DNA of 64,000 nt from Lunularia cruciata (lineage: Eukaryota; Streptophyta; Marchantiopsida; Lunulariales; Lunulariaceae), in assembly GCA_948567375.1 (NCBI GenBank), contig OX419756.1, forward strand, positions 74,626,552 to 74,690,551, written 5' to 3'. The notes beneath the pieces are model-generated. The model ran no database searches and had not been told where the DNA came from. It was given only the letters and a program-made list of their open reading frames with translations. The position numbers and the translations under genes are program-made. Positions 22,860 through 34,803 of this stretch are shown here, in pieces. Positions within the stretch are counted from its first letter, which is position 1. Each line of letters starts with the position of its first letter.

Positions 22860-24140
22860 TCCAGATTCATCAATTGTAAGGATCCATTATTAGGAATGGT
22901 TTGCACCAAATAGGGTCCATCCAACAAAGATGCAACTTCCTTGGAAATGATGTATTCCTTCTACCATATGGTAAAACCAGATCATCCACAAATACATGTA
23001 TTTGGTGTTTTTACTTGTCATGGTACTACTTTTTTCTTTGTTGATTGCTCCTCATGGTTTCATAGAAGTCCTCATTTCTCATCCAAGAACATTAGCTGTT
23101 GTAGTCAAAGCTCTTGGCTATCTTTTGGCAACATTCTATCTTCAAAGATAATTTGGTAGGTATGGACATCAAATTCCACTAGTGGGATTGGATGTAACTC
23201 ATATGTGAGAAAGTAGGAAATCTGCTTTATGGTGACTTTTTGGTGGTTTTTATAGACCCATAGTGTTGTTAGTAGTTTGGTGTCCCAATCAAAAGCATAA
23301 TTGATCATGACTTTGGTCAGGATTTTACATAGCAATCCATTTTCCATCTTGATCAATCCATTGGCCATAGGATTGTAGGGGGTAGTTTCCTGTGGTTGAT
23401 TTGGAAATTTGTCATCAATGATTTGATCAAATTTTTGAGGAAATAAACCCACAATTGCTAACCAATTCTAGGAGGAAGCTGTTCTAAGGGATGACATTGA
23501 GAAAGAAAAAATTTATGACCATGGCAACATCATCCTCCTTGGTAGCTTCAACTTCCACCAATTTTGTTGCATAGTTGATTACATACCAAGGTTTTGAGTG
23601 TAGTCCTTGTGGCAGGCTGGATTGGTCCTACAAGATCAATACTCCACTTTTCAAATGGTGCCAATTGTAGAATGGGTCAAAGGGGCCACTAAGTAGAGGA
23701 TGTAGGGCTTCTTGTGCTTTGGCATGCATCACACTTCTTGAAGTAGGAATACACATCCTTATACATAGTAGGCCACTAATGTCCCATTGCAAGGATCTTC
23801 TTCATTATATTTTTTAAAGCAAAGTGATGTATGCAATGAGTTTATCACTCCTCCCACTCCATGTGCTCTAAGACACCACCCGAGCTCCTCATCCATTCCC
23901 AACTTGAATAAGATATTGCCCTTTATGTGGTAGTGTCCCATCCTATGTAGATAATCTGCATGTTGCTCCAAATCCAAGCCATCAAGACACTACAATGTAC
24001 AAAAATATTTTTATTCTTGGGATACCATGTACTTTGAGTGGTTGAAATATGAAAAATATTTTTGATCAGAAAATTGTCATTAAGAGATCTACAAATTTTT
24101 CTTCCATTTTGAGTTGTGATAAGCATTCTCATGCTCCTTA
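22860..24140 (-). pseudogene. Family C gypsy integrase (relic)
   Basis: Minus-strand frames give the H2C2-region start DLEQHADYLHRMGHYHIKGN (about 23977-23918), a core remnant with NYATKLVEVEATKEDD (about 23575-23530), and TTPYNPMANGLIKMENGLL (about 23390-23335). The last corresponds to the integrase glutamate segment of gypsy elements of the Tat/Athila kind. ILTKVMINYAFDWDTKL and YELHPIPLVEFDVHTYQI follow. Family resemblance is clear; the lineage call is from memory. Upstream RT sequence is missing. Confidence 0.72.
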
Positions 24141-24169
24141 TGGTATTCCCTTTTTCATCTCCTTATGTA

Positions 24170-25010
24170 GATTCCCTTGTTTTTCTTCTTTTTCTTGCAA
24201 TTAGTTAAGTATTGAGATTAGAATAAAGTTAGTAAATAGGACTTAGGGCTTGTACCCCAATTGCTTAAAAAATACCCTAAACACACCATCAGTATTAGGA
24301 GAAGACATCATAAGTATGGGACAATCCCAACACCTACATAGGAGATGATGGTTTCAAGACTATGATAATAATGATGGTTTTGAGACCACAATACCATGAA
24401 GATTATCATAGTCATGAGTATGGGTTGCCATGTCAGCATTTGGCCATCATTCTTGAATATTTTGACTTCCTACAAGTAATTGTTTCCATGTAGGATGAAG
24501 AATTGGTTTTGGTTGCCATCTGTCCTTGTTCCACTTCACACATAGATGAAGACTAAAAATCCAAAATGGACCAATTGAAAGAGTATAAACCTCTTGTCTC
24601 AAGAGAAGGTAAGTTTCAATCATTTGAATCTGCACTACCTCCAAGGTTCACCAAGCAATTCATTGAGATGCATTATGTGACCTTTCTGGATAGAGTCTTA
24701 AGTCTTGAGGTTTAGAACAAGAGACTATAGGAGGGGCTAATAGGGAGCAAGAGAGTGCAAAGAAAATTTAGTGAATCAGGAATTGAAGTGTTGGGTAATG
24801 AGATGTCTCCAAAGAAGAAGAATGCTCTAGCGATAGTTGCCTTACATTCTTTGGGAGTGGAGAAATGGGTGCATTATTGCTGCACATAGTGCCTAAATTC
24901 CAAGCATTTTTTATTCTTGGTACGGATTTGGGATTTTACTTATCTCCCTATGGTGTTGGAGATTAAAGAGAAGAAGAATCCAAACCCTAAAGAAAAACTC
25001 CTCCTCCAAC
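24170..25010 (+). mobile_element. Family C spacer and ORF start, inverted relative to 21830-22720
   Basis: The segment matches the reverse complement of about 21830-22710: the block around TTAGGGCTTGTACCCCAATT, the box GAGTATAAACC (about 24579), and the ORF start MSPKKKNALAIVALHSLGVE (from about 24804). The inverted arms are about 0.8 kb and about 1.5 kb apart, with the minus-strand integrase between them. Two oppositely oriented insertions explain this most simply. Confidence 0.6.
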
Positions 25011-27660
25011 ACCAAGATTAGAGACTTCAATTGTCTTGCCTTTGGTAGTACAATGAATGGCAATTCCACCCCAAGAACCTATGCTGTAGAATGTCCAAAC
25101 AACACCAACATTATCATATGGAGGAGGTTCTTGAGTGAAGAAAATGATAAAGGTCCAAGGAAACAATTGTTCTTGGACTTGGATGAGGTAATTTTGGCTT
25201 TAGCCTTTGTTGGTAAGTTTATGGCAGCTATTGAAGTGTAGATTAGTAGGAAATTGAAGGAGGAGAGGGGAGCAACAAGTTCTCCAATAATGTTGGAGGT
25301 AAAAGACATTGGGGCAACAAGTTCTCCAATAATATTGGAGGTAGAAGACACCCTGGTGGTCATAATGTATGTTTTTGATCACCCAATAGAATGGGAAGCA
25401 GCCCTAACATTGCAACAAGAGGAGGCTAGATCCAGTTTGGCCCCATTGGACTACAAGGATCTAGGGCTACATTACCCTAAGAATTATTCACCCTTGTTGA
25501 CGTGGGTTCACATGTTGGGGCTATTGCCATGGAGGACTTGTTGCTTGCTGCTTGCTTATCAAGTGATCACCGATCTATGATAATCTACATACACCTAAAA
25601 GAGTTCTTATACTATCAAATTCAAAATGTTGTTTGGGAGAAACTAGGAGTAGAGAAGGAGTTAGCCAAGTCTCACACTAGCATTACATGCCTAGAAGCTC
25701 AACTCGATGCACTTCAAGGGTACTGCCAATACCAAGAGTAGAAGCTGAACTAGGTAGAGGCTCAAGAACTCATGCCAATGGGAGAAGGCCCATGTTTTGG
25801 AAGGAAGAAGTCATCCCCATGACCAAACCCAACAAGCTGGACCAAAGAAAGGCAAAGGATGTAGAGCTATAAAGGGCCAGAGGAGAACATAACACCCTAT
25901 CCACAAACTACAAGGTGTGGAAGAAGGATAAGAATACCATGATGGAATAATATCAGGTAGAATTGCACCAAGTCAAGGCAAGCTCATAATGATGAAGGTA
26001 GTTATTGCCTAAAGAGAAAAGGCATTCATGGTGGAGGAAGTTCTTGAGTGAAGAAAATGATAAAGGTCCAAGGAAATAATTGTTCTTGGACTTGGATGAG
26101 GTAATTTTGGCTTTAGCCTTTGTTGATAAGTTTATGGCAGCTATTGAAGTGTAGATTAGTGTGAAATTGAAGGAGGAGAGGGGAGCAACAAGTTCTCTAA
26201 TACTCTTGGAGGTAGAAGACTTTGGAGCAACAAGTTCTCCAGTAATATTGGAGGTAGAAGACACCCTTGTGGTCATAATGTATGTTTCTGATCACCCAAT
26301 AGAATGGGAAGCAACCCTAACATTGCAACAAGAGAAGGCTAGATCCAGTTTGGCCCCATTAGACTATGAGAATCTAGGGCTACATTACCCTAAGAATTAA
26401 TCACCCTTGTTGACCTGGGTTCACATGTTTGGGTTGTTGCTGTGGAGTGCTTGTTGCTTGCTTATCAAGTGATCACCCATCTATGATAAACTACATACAC
26501 CTAAAATAGTTCTTATACTATCAAATTCAAAATGTTGTTTGGGAGAAACTAGGAGTAGAGGAGTTAACCAACTCTTGCACTAGCATTACATGCCTAGAAG
26601 CTCAACTCGATGCACTTCAAGGGTACTGCCAATACCAAGAGTAGAAGCTGAACTAGGTAGAGGCTCAAGAATTCATGCAATTGGGAGAAGGCCCAGGTTT
26701 TGGAAGGAAGAAGTCATCCCCATGACCAAACCCAACAAGCTGGACCAAAGAAAGGCAAAGGATGCAGAGTTGTAAAGGGCTAGAGTAGAGCATAACACCC
26801 TATCCACAAACTACAAGGTGTGAAAGAAGGATAACAATACCGTGATAGAATAGTATCAATTGGAATTGCACCAAGTCAAGGCCGAGCTCATACTGATGAA
26901 GGTAGGTATTGCCTAAAGAGAAAAGGCATTCATGAATTACAAGGTGGACCAATAAGTGAAGCTAATTAAAAGGATGAAAAATGGCCCTGGTGAAGAAAGA
27001 GGTATTAGGATCACAACAACAAGTCTCTCAATTAGACTCCAACTTACTAAACATAACGGGGAGGTTTTGAGCATTTTATAGAGGAGATGAAGAAGAAGCA
27101 CAAGGAGTAGTTGAGTGCTAGGGATGAGGAGGTAGCATCTTGCAAGCAAGAACTAAAGGTTCTCTGTCTCTAGAGCATCAAGGAAAAGCAAGCCATCAAC
27201 ACATATGCTGAAAAGGCCCAAATGCACGTTGAAGAACTGACCATGATTGTCAATACCCATGAGGAACTTGAGCAGATCCTCCAATTGGAAGTCAGGCAAG
27301 AGGTGGATGTGGAGATGCATTCGATCCAAGATGCATTGGATGAAGAGCATAAAAAAGTAATCATAATAGTGGAGAATACCACAAAATGCTTGAAAGCTCA
27401 AGTAGAAGTGGCAGCTTTGACTTAGTCTCATCATGTGAATTACAAGAGCTAAAGTCAGATATACATGCTTTTGAGGCAAAGAAGTATTCAACCAAACAAT
27501 TACAAAAGCATATCAACAACAAATTTGAAAGCATCTTGAGCAAGGTCAGCCATGAAGTGGAGGAACACAATGAGCATGTCAATGAATTGATCCAAAGGTG
27601 CATGAGAGAAGATGAATCAAGGAGGCCAAGCGGGTCAAGGAAGTAGACTAGGCCAAGTAA
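24804..27660 (+). pseudogene. Coiled-coil extra ORF of family C, with internal duplication
   Basis: Long, stop-interrupted coding sequence. The N-terminal part has HSLGVEKWVHYCC and LPMVLEIKEKKNP. The middle has LGVEKELAKSHTSITCLEAQ (about 25654-25713). The C-terminal part is strongly heptad-like (MHVEELTMIVNTHEELEQIL at 27222-27281 and EVDVEMHSIQDALDEEHKKV at 27301-27360, then SHEVEEHNEHVNELIQRC). No catalytic or nucleic-acid-binding motif is visible. A ~913-bp segment is tandemly duplicated in the middle. It resembles a structural or accessory retroelement protein; a captured host gene is the alternative. Confidence 0.5.
25118..26937 (+). repeat. ~913-bp tandem duplication
   Basis: TTGAGTGAAGAAAATGATAA occurs at 25131 and 26044. 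Both copies proceed through the same GGAGGTAGAAGACACCCT, CTAGAAGCTCAACTCGATGC and AAAGAGAAAAGGCATTCATG blocks, and copy 1 (about 25118-26030) joins copy 2 (about 26031-26937) directly. The copies differ by scattered substitutions and a few small indels. Confidence 0.88.
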
Positions 27661-28130
27661 TTATAAGTGTAAAAATCTACAAAACATCACACCTTTGGGA
27701 TGTGATTGCCATATCACAACCATCAAAGTCAACATGTTATTGGAGTCAGACCTCATTGTGGTGGGAGACCATTGGATTCAAGCATCATATGATGGAATGT
27801 CATCAAGGATAAGATGTCCATGAAGAGGCACCACTTTGGTGCTACAACGTTTGTATAATCTCATGATGACACTAATCATATACAATAGGGCAATTTTGCT
27901 AGTGCCATGTCATCAAGACCATTCTCCCAATTTCAAGCTAGATTCTTGTGATTGGTAGAGTGTATAATAGGTGCCCTTTTTAGGTAGCACCTTCATGACA
28001 TTAATTGAGTATGATAGAGTAAGTACATTAGGGTAAGTCTTAATGAGAGTTAACTTGAGGTCATGATATCACATAATTGTAGATGCAGTCCCATCTTTTT
28101 GTAGTAAACGATATAAGAGGAATCACCCCA
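27661..28130. other. Unassigned repeat-block DNA
   Basis: No coding frame or recognised element. It lies between the family C ORF and the minus-strand A element and may be residual family C sequence. Confidence 0.4.
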
Positions 28131-29434
28131 TGTACTATTCTGAGGACAAGAGAACACACAAGAGAAACATAAAGCTTTGCACTTAATACTTCAATGCCCC
28201 AAAGGAGCACCTTGTCTTTATTATATAGCAAAGAGGATCTCCTTAAAGGAAGCTCCACCCTTGGATCAAATACATGGATTTGGGACATGTCAAAAATTTC
28301 CACCCTTAGATTAGTTTCATGGATGGGTGACATGTTGGTCCTTGTCTTATTTGGTTGGTCAGACAAGTTAAACCAAAGGAAATCTTCTTATAGGAAGCTT
28401 GAAATTGCATGGATGAGGTACTATTGGAAAGCTCTTGATGAAACAAATAGTTGGGGGGAAGAGGAAGGCTAACTTTTTATGCCAGGGGGTATTCTATCCA
28501 TTTTTGGGATCTAATTCATTCAATTAGGCCTCTAAAATTGGCTCTAAAGTTTTTTGGGGTGTTTTTGACTCCTACTCTATTAATGGAAGTACTCTTTTGG
28601 TGACATCTTTATCTGATCTACTAAGCCCATCATATATAACATCCTTCTGGATGTTACAAAGCCAATTTCCATCTCTAGATAATATGTCTAGCTATTTGTA
28701 CTACAAACCTCTCCCTTCTTAAGATGCAACATTCTTGTTGCAAAGTTATTGCTCAACAGATTGCACTAATACCAATGCATGATTCAAGTTGGTTGTTGGT
28801 TTCCATGTTGCCTCATACACTAGTTACCCTTTCCAATGTACAAGATATTCCACATGCAGATAGTGGGAACTATGGTGCTTGTTTGGAGAATGCTTTAGAT
28901 TTCATATTCCTCTATGCCATCAATGAGTGTTGGATAAGGTCTAACTTATTGTATGGAAGGAAAGTGGGGCGATCTAGGTGCATATCTATGTAGTAAGGAA
29001 AGATGGAACATTGGATGGATCTTGATGTGTGGTAGTAGCTTGAGGTAATAGGCCACTATGCCAATTCAATGAAGGATGGGAATAGGCCCAATAAAATGAG
29101 GTTTGAGCTTCCAAGGTCCAACTAAAGTGAGGTCGGTTGTGGACAGCTAGACTTAATCCCCAACATTGAACTCTGTGTGCTAGCAATGTGCATCTACATA
29201 TTGTTTATATTAATTTTGGGCAATCTGCAACCTATGCTTGGTGTTCTCACACATTGTTGAATTTTAGAAACAAAAGTGTTGACAATGTCAACCTTGGTAG
29301 CCATTGGGTAGACCTTCATCAAGCTTGAAGGAGTGAAAGGATACTCTCCATATATGAGGAATAATGGTGTAACTTTTGTGGATGCATTCATTGAATTGTT
29401 GTATGCAAACTCCATCGATGGAAATATGGTGTCT
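28131..29434 (-). mobile_element. Family A gypsy element, 3' part only (minus)
   Basis: On the minus strand: the integrase C-terminal half (29454-29194: MEFAYNNSMNASTKV, IYGEYPFTPSSLMKV), then a long degenerate tail, a polypurine tract at 28706-28725 (reads AAGGGAGAGGTT), and a 575-bp LTR (28131-28705; TGTAGTACA...ATAGTACA). The element is cut at 29434 by insertion of D; the remainder upstream of integrase is absent beyond D. Confidence 0.82.
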
Positions 29435-30064
29435 TGTAACACCAATTTGTGCATGTGTGTGATATTGTGATATTTAGCTTGGTATTACAAATACTTCAGA
29501 GATATTATTTATATAGAGATAAAGGATGGTTCTACATTAGTCATGGTTAGCTAAATTTAGTCATAGCTAAGATAGTGGGGACCTTACTTTAGAGGAAGTA
29601 GAAAAGATGAGCACCACTATTTTGGATTCTAGTGTATTGACTTGGTATTATTACTAAGTGTTTGGCTTTGAGGAAAGAGTTAGGAACTCTTGGGCTCATA
29701 AGTCTTTTTGTTTTGGATACTTCTATAGTCCATGTGAAAGAATCCTTGACTTAGTGGTTGGTTCAAGATAAGATCATATGCTTAGTGGAATATACCCATG
29801 GGGATGAATATTCCTTTATACTTTTGACTTTACTTGACTTTTAGCCTTAACTTGAGTTACTATGGTAAATAGTAACTTTAGTGCGTGACTATTTCACAAG
29901 TATATAAACAAGGGCTGAGGAGGTACTCATCATCCTTTCATTTTCAAATATCTTTCTCTCTTTGAGTTTCCTAGTGAACAATGTCTTGAGTCTTGGAGTG
30001 TTAGCCTTGGAGGAGTATGATGGAGTTAGGGTTCCTTGCCTTCTTAGTCCATGGTGCGCTAACA
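29435..30064 (+). repeat. Family D 5' LTR
   Basis: 630 bp, TGTAACACC...GGTGCGCTAACA, with near-complementary ends. TATA-like GTATATAAACAAGG at about 29899-29912. The LTR is followed by a primer site. Confidence 0.85.
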
Positions 30065-30065
30065 T

Positions 30066-30084
30066 AATAGCCATCAGAGGTTCA
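30066..30084 (+). promoter_or_regulatory. Family D primer-binding site (initiator Met tRNA-like)
   Basis: Two nt after the LTR, TAGCCATCAGAGGTTC retains ATCAGAG of the common plant primer site TGGTATCAGAGC. It is diverged but correctly placed. Confidence 0.6.
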
Positions 30085-30965
30085 TCCTAAGTGAGAGACA
30101 TGCCAGATCACTTTTTGGTTCCATTGTTGAGACCTCTCTAGAAGGCAAGATAACGTTCCACATTCAATTCTACATTAGGCAAAAGGAGGCTATGAGAGCT
30201 CACTTGGAGAGAACATTAGGAGAGGAGAGAGTTGAACTTTGTTAGAGAACTAAAATCCATTTGTATACCCTATAGTTCATTATGATGTCTTTGGGGTGAT
30301 TTTGTACATCTTGTACACGTGAGAAGATTTGGAGAAATTGTGTGAGGTGGATTGCAGATTTTGGGGTTATGGTGATTTTGGGCAAAATCTCAAGTTTGAG
30401 ATCTAGACTTGAAATTTCTACATATGATATCTTGGGTTATCTTATAGATAGCACACTTAAAATTATTGTGAGAGCTACTATACACATTGAGCTAGAATTT
30501 TTGGAATTTGATACGGTAAACTACTCCCATAATTGCATGCTCTTTGGAAAATTGTATAGAGTCTGCAATTTCTTTAATTTTTTGTGGGTTGCTTAAAAAA
30601 TTTTCAAGAAAATTCATTGCCTTGTATATTAACTTTTGGCACAAAAATTAGAGAGAGATAATTCTTGCATAGAGAGTTATGAGTTTTAAAAATGAGGGGG
30701 AGGTTTTCAGACCAAATCTGAAATATGTGTGTTGAATAGAAAGGTGCTTAGGCCAAATGGCTTGATGAAAAAATTTGAAATTTTGCAGAGAGGGACTCCT
30801 TGGAGTTGTGAGCAAGTGTGAAAATTTCAAAGGACTATGACATACCACTTGAGAGATTTGAGTGACATTGTGAGGAGGAGTTAATTCTGCGGAGTTGAGA
30901 TCTCATGCATGAGGAGTGTGAGAGCAACAAAAATTATATTGAATGTTTAGACTCATCTTGGAAAC

Positions 30966-31400
30966 ATGGAAGGTCACCAAGAGTGGAAATTGAGGCTATG
31001 TAAGGTTCTCCAAGGGTTTGAGTTGATTTTAGGAGTGGATTTGAGAAAAAGAGAGTTTAGAATAGAATTTAAAGAGAGTGTTGAGAGGATCCAAAAACCT
31101 ACACCACTTGGAGGAAAGAGTGAATCCAAGTGCTTTTTATGTAGAGAGAAGGAACATAAGGTGAGTTCATGTCCATTGACTTTTGAGAGCAAGAGATTGA
31201 GGGAAAGGAGATGTTTACTCAATTAGAGTTTGCATGTTGGACCTTCTTCACCAAGATTGGGAGGGAGAAGATTTAAGACCAAGGAGTTGTGTGAGGTTTG
31301 TGGAGTGGAAGGACTTCCAAAAGGACATGAGGGTAGTGGAGAAAAAAGCACTTGGAGACTTTGGTGAAGGATCTTGGAGAGATTCTAAGTACAGCTACAT
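30966..31400 (+). pseudogene. Leader ORF with zinc-knuckle remnants in family D
   Basis: An open stretch at 30966-31226 ends with CFLCREKEHKVSSC, a complete C-x2-C-x4-H-x4-C knuckle (31131-31172). After a stop, a second partial knuckle reads CEVCGVEGLPKGHEG (about 31290-31330). This lies upstream of the gag region, which has its own knuckle 1.3 kb downstream. It may be gag sequence of a nested copy or an extra ORF; no other domain is visible. Confidence 0.45.
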
Positions 31401-31639
31401 AAATACTACCACTTTCATCAACTAGTTCTCAAGATTAGTGATGGAGATAATCTTTCAACTTATAGATAAACTATCCATGAGAGTTCAATTAATATGCACT
31501 CTAGGATTTGATGTTGCTATAGAAATCTTGGAGCAATCTGAACCTTTTGTGTTCACAAGGGTGGATTACTCTCAAATGGTTTTAGTCATGTATATACTCT
31601 ATTAGTTATAGAGTGAGAGAAAAAAAAATTTGAGAGAAA

Positions 31640-32760
31640 GGAAAGAGAGTGAGGGGTTAAGATGGGGAAATTTCCATTTTCTTTGGCAAGGATGGAGAAG
31701 ATATGGAGGCCTTTGTGAGAGAATTCAAGAGAGCTTGTATAGGAAACAATGAAAGGAGTAAGAATGAGTGGGCCTCATTTTACCAGATTTCTTTGAGGAT
31801 GCAGCACTTACATGGTATGAGTCAGAATACCAAAAGAGAGAGAGGAGAGATGGGAAAGAAGAGTCTTGGGAGAGTTTAACTTCATCACTCTTGAAAACTT
31901 TCTTCCAGATGAGAGTTATGAGAGATTGATGAGTGAGGTTACCTTTCTTAAGTAAGGAGATGGAGAGAAAGTAAGAGTCTATGTGGAAAGAGTGGAAAAG
32001 TCAAAGTCTATATTTTAACATAGTGTTGAGAAAGGGTGAAGATGATGTGGAGACTACTCTGATTGGGATAGGGGCCATGCTCACCAAGAATTTTGTGGGA
32101 GGATTGAGACCACAAATTAGAAGCAAGATGAGATATGAGAAACCTTCTTCCAAGGTTGAAGCTATCAAGATCACAATTCATACGGAGGAGAGTTTGGAGG
32201 GAGATGAGAGTGATTTGGTGGTGAAGAAGGTTGTGCATCTTCCTCAAGGTTACAAGTATGGTGGAAATTTTGATACTTTGGTAGCAAGGATTGCACCACA
32301 AGTAGTAGTGCTCCAGCTCTTGCACCCCTACCAAAGGATCCACTTCAAGCCATCATTGAACAACTTACAGATCTAAAGATCAATGTAGTGCAATTATGGG
32401 AGAAGAGAGAGATAGATCAAAATTTGGGGAGAGGCCTAGGAGTTATGGAAGTTATCCATATAGAGGAGGCCAACCAACCAAAAATTTCAATGAGAGAAAT
32501 TGTTTTGGTTGTGGAGGAAAAGGCCATATCCAAAGCAATTGTCCAAATTCCACTTACCATGGAGGAAGGGGTTATGAGAGAGCCAATAGAGGGAAAGAAG
32601 GAGGTAGTGAGACCCAAGTGGCTCCTAAACCAAACAAAGGTAAGGGGATAAAATCTATAGATGTGGTTGAGATCAAGTATGAGAAGGGAGAGTGCTCAAA
32701 CTCCAAGAGTCTTAATTTGGAGCTTTTGGCACAAGAGAAGAAGAGAGCTCATTTTGCATA
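31640..32760 (+). pseudogene. Family D gag with CCHC zinc knuckle
   Basis: Capsid-type gag fragments include GEDMEAFVREFKRACIGNNE, FFEDAALTWYESEYQKRER and NFVGGLRPQIRSKMRYEKP. A glycine-rich region with the knuckle CFGCGGKGHIQSNC (about 32504-32545) then binds RNA in intact relatives. At least three frame changes and stops separate the pieces. The start is not determinable. Confidence 0.75.
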
Positions 32761-33073
32761 AAATGTGCACTCTTCTCAAGGATTTACTCCTACCAAGGAT
32801 ACTCCTATGTCTACTAGGAGCACTTGCACCTCAACATCATAAACACCAAAGACTCCAAGAAAGAAGTTGGGGATGGAGGACTTCTTGATCTCCAAGCAAC
32901 AATAGAATTATAATGTGTTGGAGGAAGTTGGTAGTCACAAGGCTAACATGACAGTGGGCCAATTGATTGCTTTGAACCCTACCTTGAGAAAAGAGCTTAA
33001 AGATGGTTTGAGTTCTACAAGGAGCAAGAGGAGGAAGAAGGAAAAAGCTCAAATATCAATGAGGGTGGTGGAT

Positions 33074-33480
33074 GCCAAACCAGTACCATGGAAGGCTTGT
33101 GAATATGCCTCCAAAATTGATGTGAGAGTGAATGGTCCCAACATCAAGGATGCATTGGCTGATGGAGGATCAGTAGTGAATGCCATGTCAAAAAGGTTGA
33201 TGAAGAAGTTGAGTATGATACCCTCTAGACCTTCAACATTTATGATGAGCATGGCAAACAAGCAACAAGTTTGATCAATAGGGGTGATGGATAAGGTGGT
33301 AATTTCAGTTATGGGAATTCAAAATTTCATGACTTTCCAAGTCTTGAAAGATTCAAGCTCTGATTTGCTTGTTGGGAAGCCATGGTTGAGAGTAGCACAC
33401 AAAATTGATAGATGACACAAAGGGTACTTGAGGATTAGGCCATTAAACCATAGAGTCATAGTTCTTGTGACTAACATCAC
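33074..33480 (+). pseudogene. Family D aspartic protease
   Basis: Open to 33274 and then broken by a stop. It has DVRVNGPNIKDALADGGSVV, where ADGGS replaces the usual D-S/T-G active site, and the C-terminal LVGKPWLRVAHK equivalent of the LG-x-PW segment. It would cleave Gag-Pol; the altered active site and the stop make it inactive. Confidence 0.7.
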
Positions 33481-33550
33481 CAACACTTCATATTTAGATA
33501 CACCATCTTCTGATTAATGGGAATCAGATTCTGAAGAAGGAGCTTCAAGT

Positions 33551-33885
33551 GTGGAGACAAGCATGGAAGAAGAGACTTACACAGAGGAGGATGAATCTAA
33601 ATCTGATTTAGATATGCATCCTTTGTGTGCCATGGACTTTTCACCTAAGCTAGAGGTTTTTAAGGACCTTGATAAATCACCATTGACACTTGTGGAGATC
33701 AAAAGGAGGTTATCTACCCGAAAGTATGGTCCAAATGTTACCAAGGAGGAGAAGGTGAAATTTATGGACATTTTCTACAAGTTCATCCATGTGTTTTCTT
33801 TCAGTTACAAGAATCTGAAGGAAGTTACCTTGGAAGAGCACAAGATAGAGGTGGAGTCACATGCAAGACCTGTGAGCTAGCCTAT
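33551..33885 (+). pseudogene. Family D protease-RT linker and RT start
   Basis: Open for 109 codons. An acidic linker (EEETYTEEDESKSD) is followed by the pre-RT segment NLKEVTLEEHKIEVESHARP, typical of the entry into gypsy RT (the x-HxI/Lx segment). The RT core itself is absent because the inverted segment begins at about 33886. Confidence 0.65.
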
Positions 33886-34370
33886 CTCTCACTCAGGATG
33901 AAACTTTGATGGCTATTAGGGTAACACACCATGGACTAAGAAGGCAAGGAACTCCAACTCCATCATACTCCTCCAAGGCTAACACTCCAAGACTCAAGAC
34001 ATTGCTCACCAGAGTACCCAATGAGAGAGAGATATTTGCAAATGAAAGGATGATGAGTACCTCCTCAACCCTTGTTTAATACTTATGAAATAGTTATGCA
34101 CTAAAGCTACTATTTACTATAGTAACTCAAGTTATTAGGCTCAAAGTACTTATCTCTATATAAATCATATTTCTTAAGTACTTATAATACCAAACTAAAA
34201 ATCTCAATAGCACATACATGCACAAATGGTTGTTACATTTACCCTAGGACTAAGTTTTCACTTTGTCCTCAAAGTGAAGGTCTCTCTCCCTTCTATGATA
34301 CATCTTCAACTTATTATGGTTAATCCTATCAAAGTGACTATGTAGCTCCAATTCTGGCTAAACTTGATTG
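33886..34370 (-). mobile_element. Inverted family D LTR with internal sequence on both sides
   Basis: On the minus strand this reads as the D 3' internal end (matching 36310-36431, including GATGTATCATAGAAGG and GAGGACAAAGTGAAAACTTAG), then a D LTR (TGTAACAACCATTTGTGC...GGTGTGTTACCC), then about 50 bp of D 5' internal sequence (TAATAGCCATCAAAGTTTCATCC). It sits within D itself, in reverse orientation, and replaces the RT core. Confidence 0.78.
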
Positions 34371-34803
34371 GAGTAAGCCTTTCATCCTCTACACTAGTAC
34401 TTATAATGGTGCTATAGGATGCACTCTTAGTCAATTAGATCAAGATGGGCATGATCATCTAATATTTTATGCTAGTAGGCAGATGGTTTCAGAAAAAAGA
34501 ACTACTTTGTCATGGAGAGAGAAGGGTTGGCAGTGATCTTGTGGTCTCAAGAAGTTTAGACACTACTTGATTGGAGGGAAAGCTACCATTGTCACAAATC
34601 ACAAGGCTTTGAAGTACATCTTCAATAAGCCTAATGTGGAAGGGAGACTAGCAAGATGGATGATACTCTTGTCTGAGTATGACTACACCATTGACAATAG
34701 GCCAAAAAAGAAACATGCTAATGCAGATTTGTTATCTAGGGCCATGATCATGACAGAGATGAGCCAATGGATGATTCCTTCCCAGATGAAGAGCTCATGG
34801 TAA
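34371..34803 (+). pseudogene. Family D RNase H
   Basis: Fragments TLVLIMVL (the catalytic DAS region, degraded), HYLIGGKATIVTNHKALKYI and LLSEYDYTIDNRPKKKHANA followed by ADLLSR are the characteristic end of the gypsy RNase H. The 34567-34803 part is open. Confidence 0.75.
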
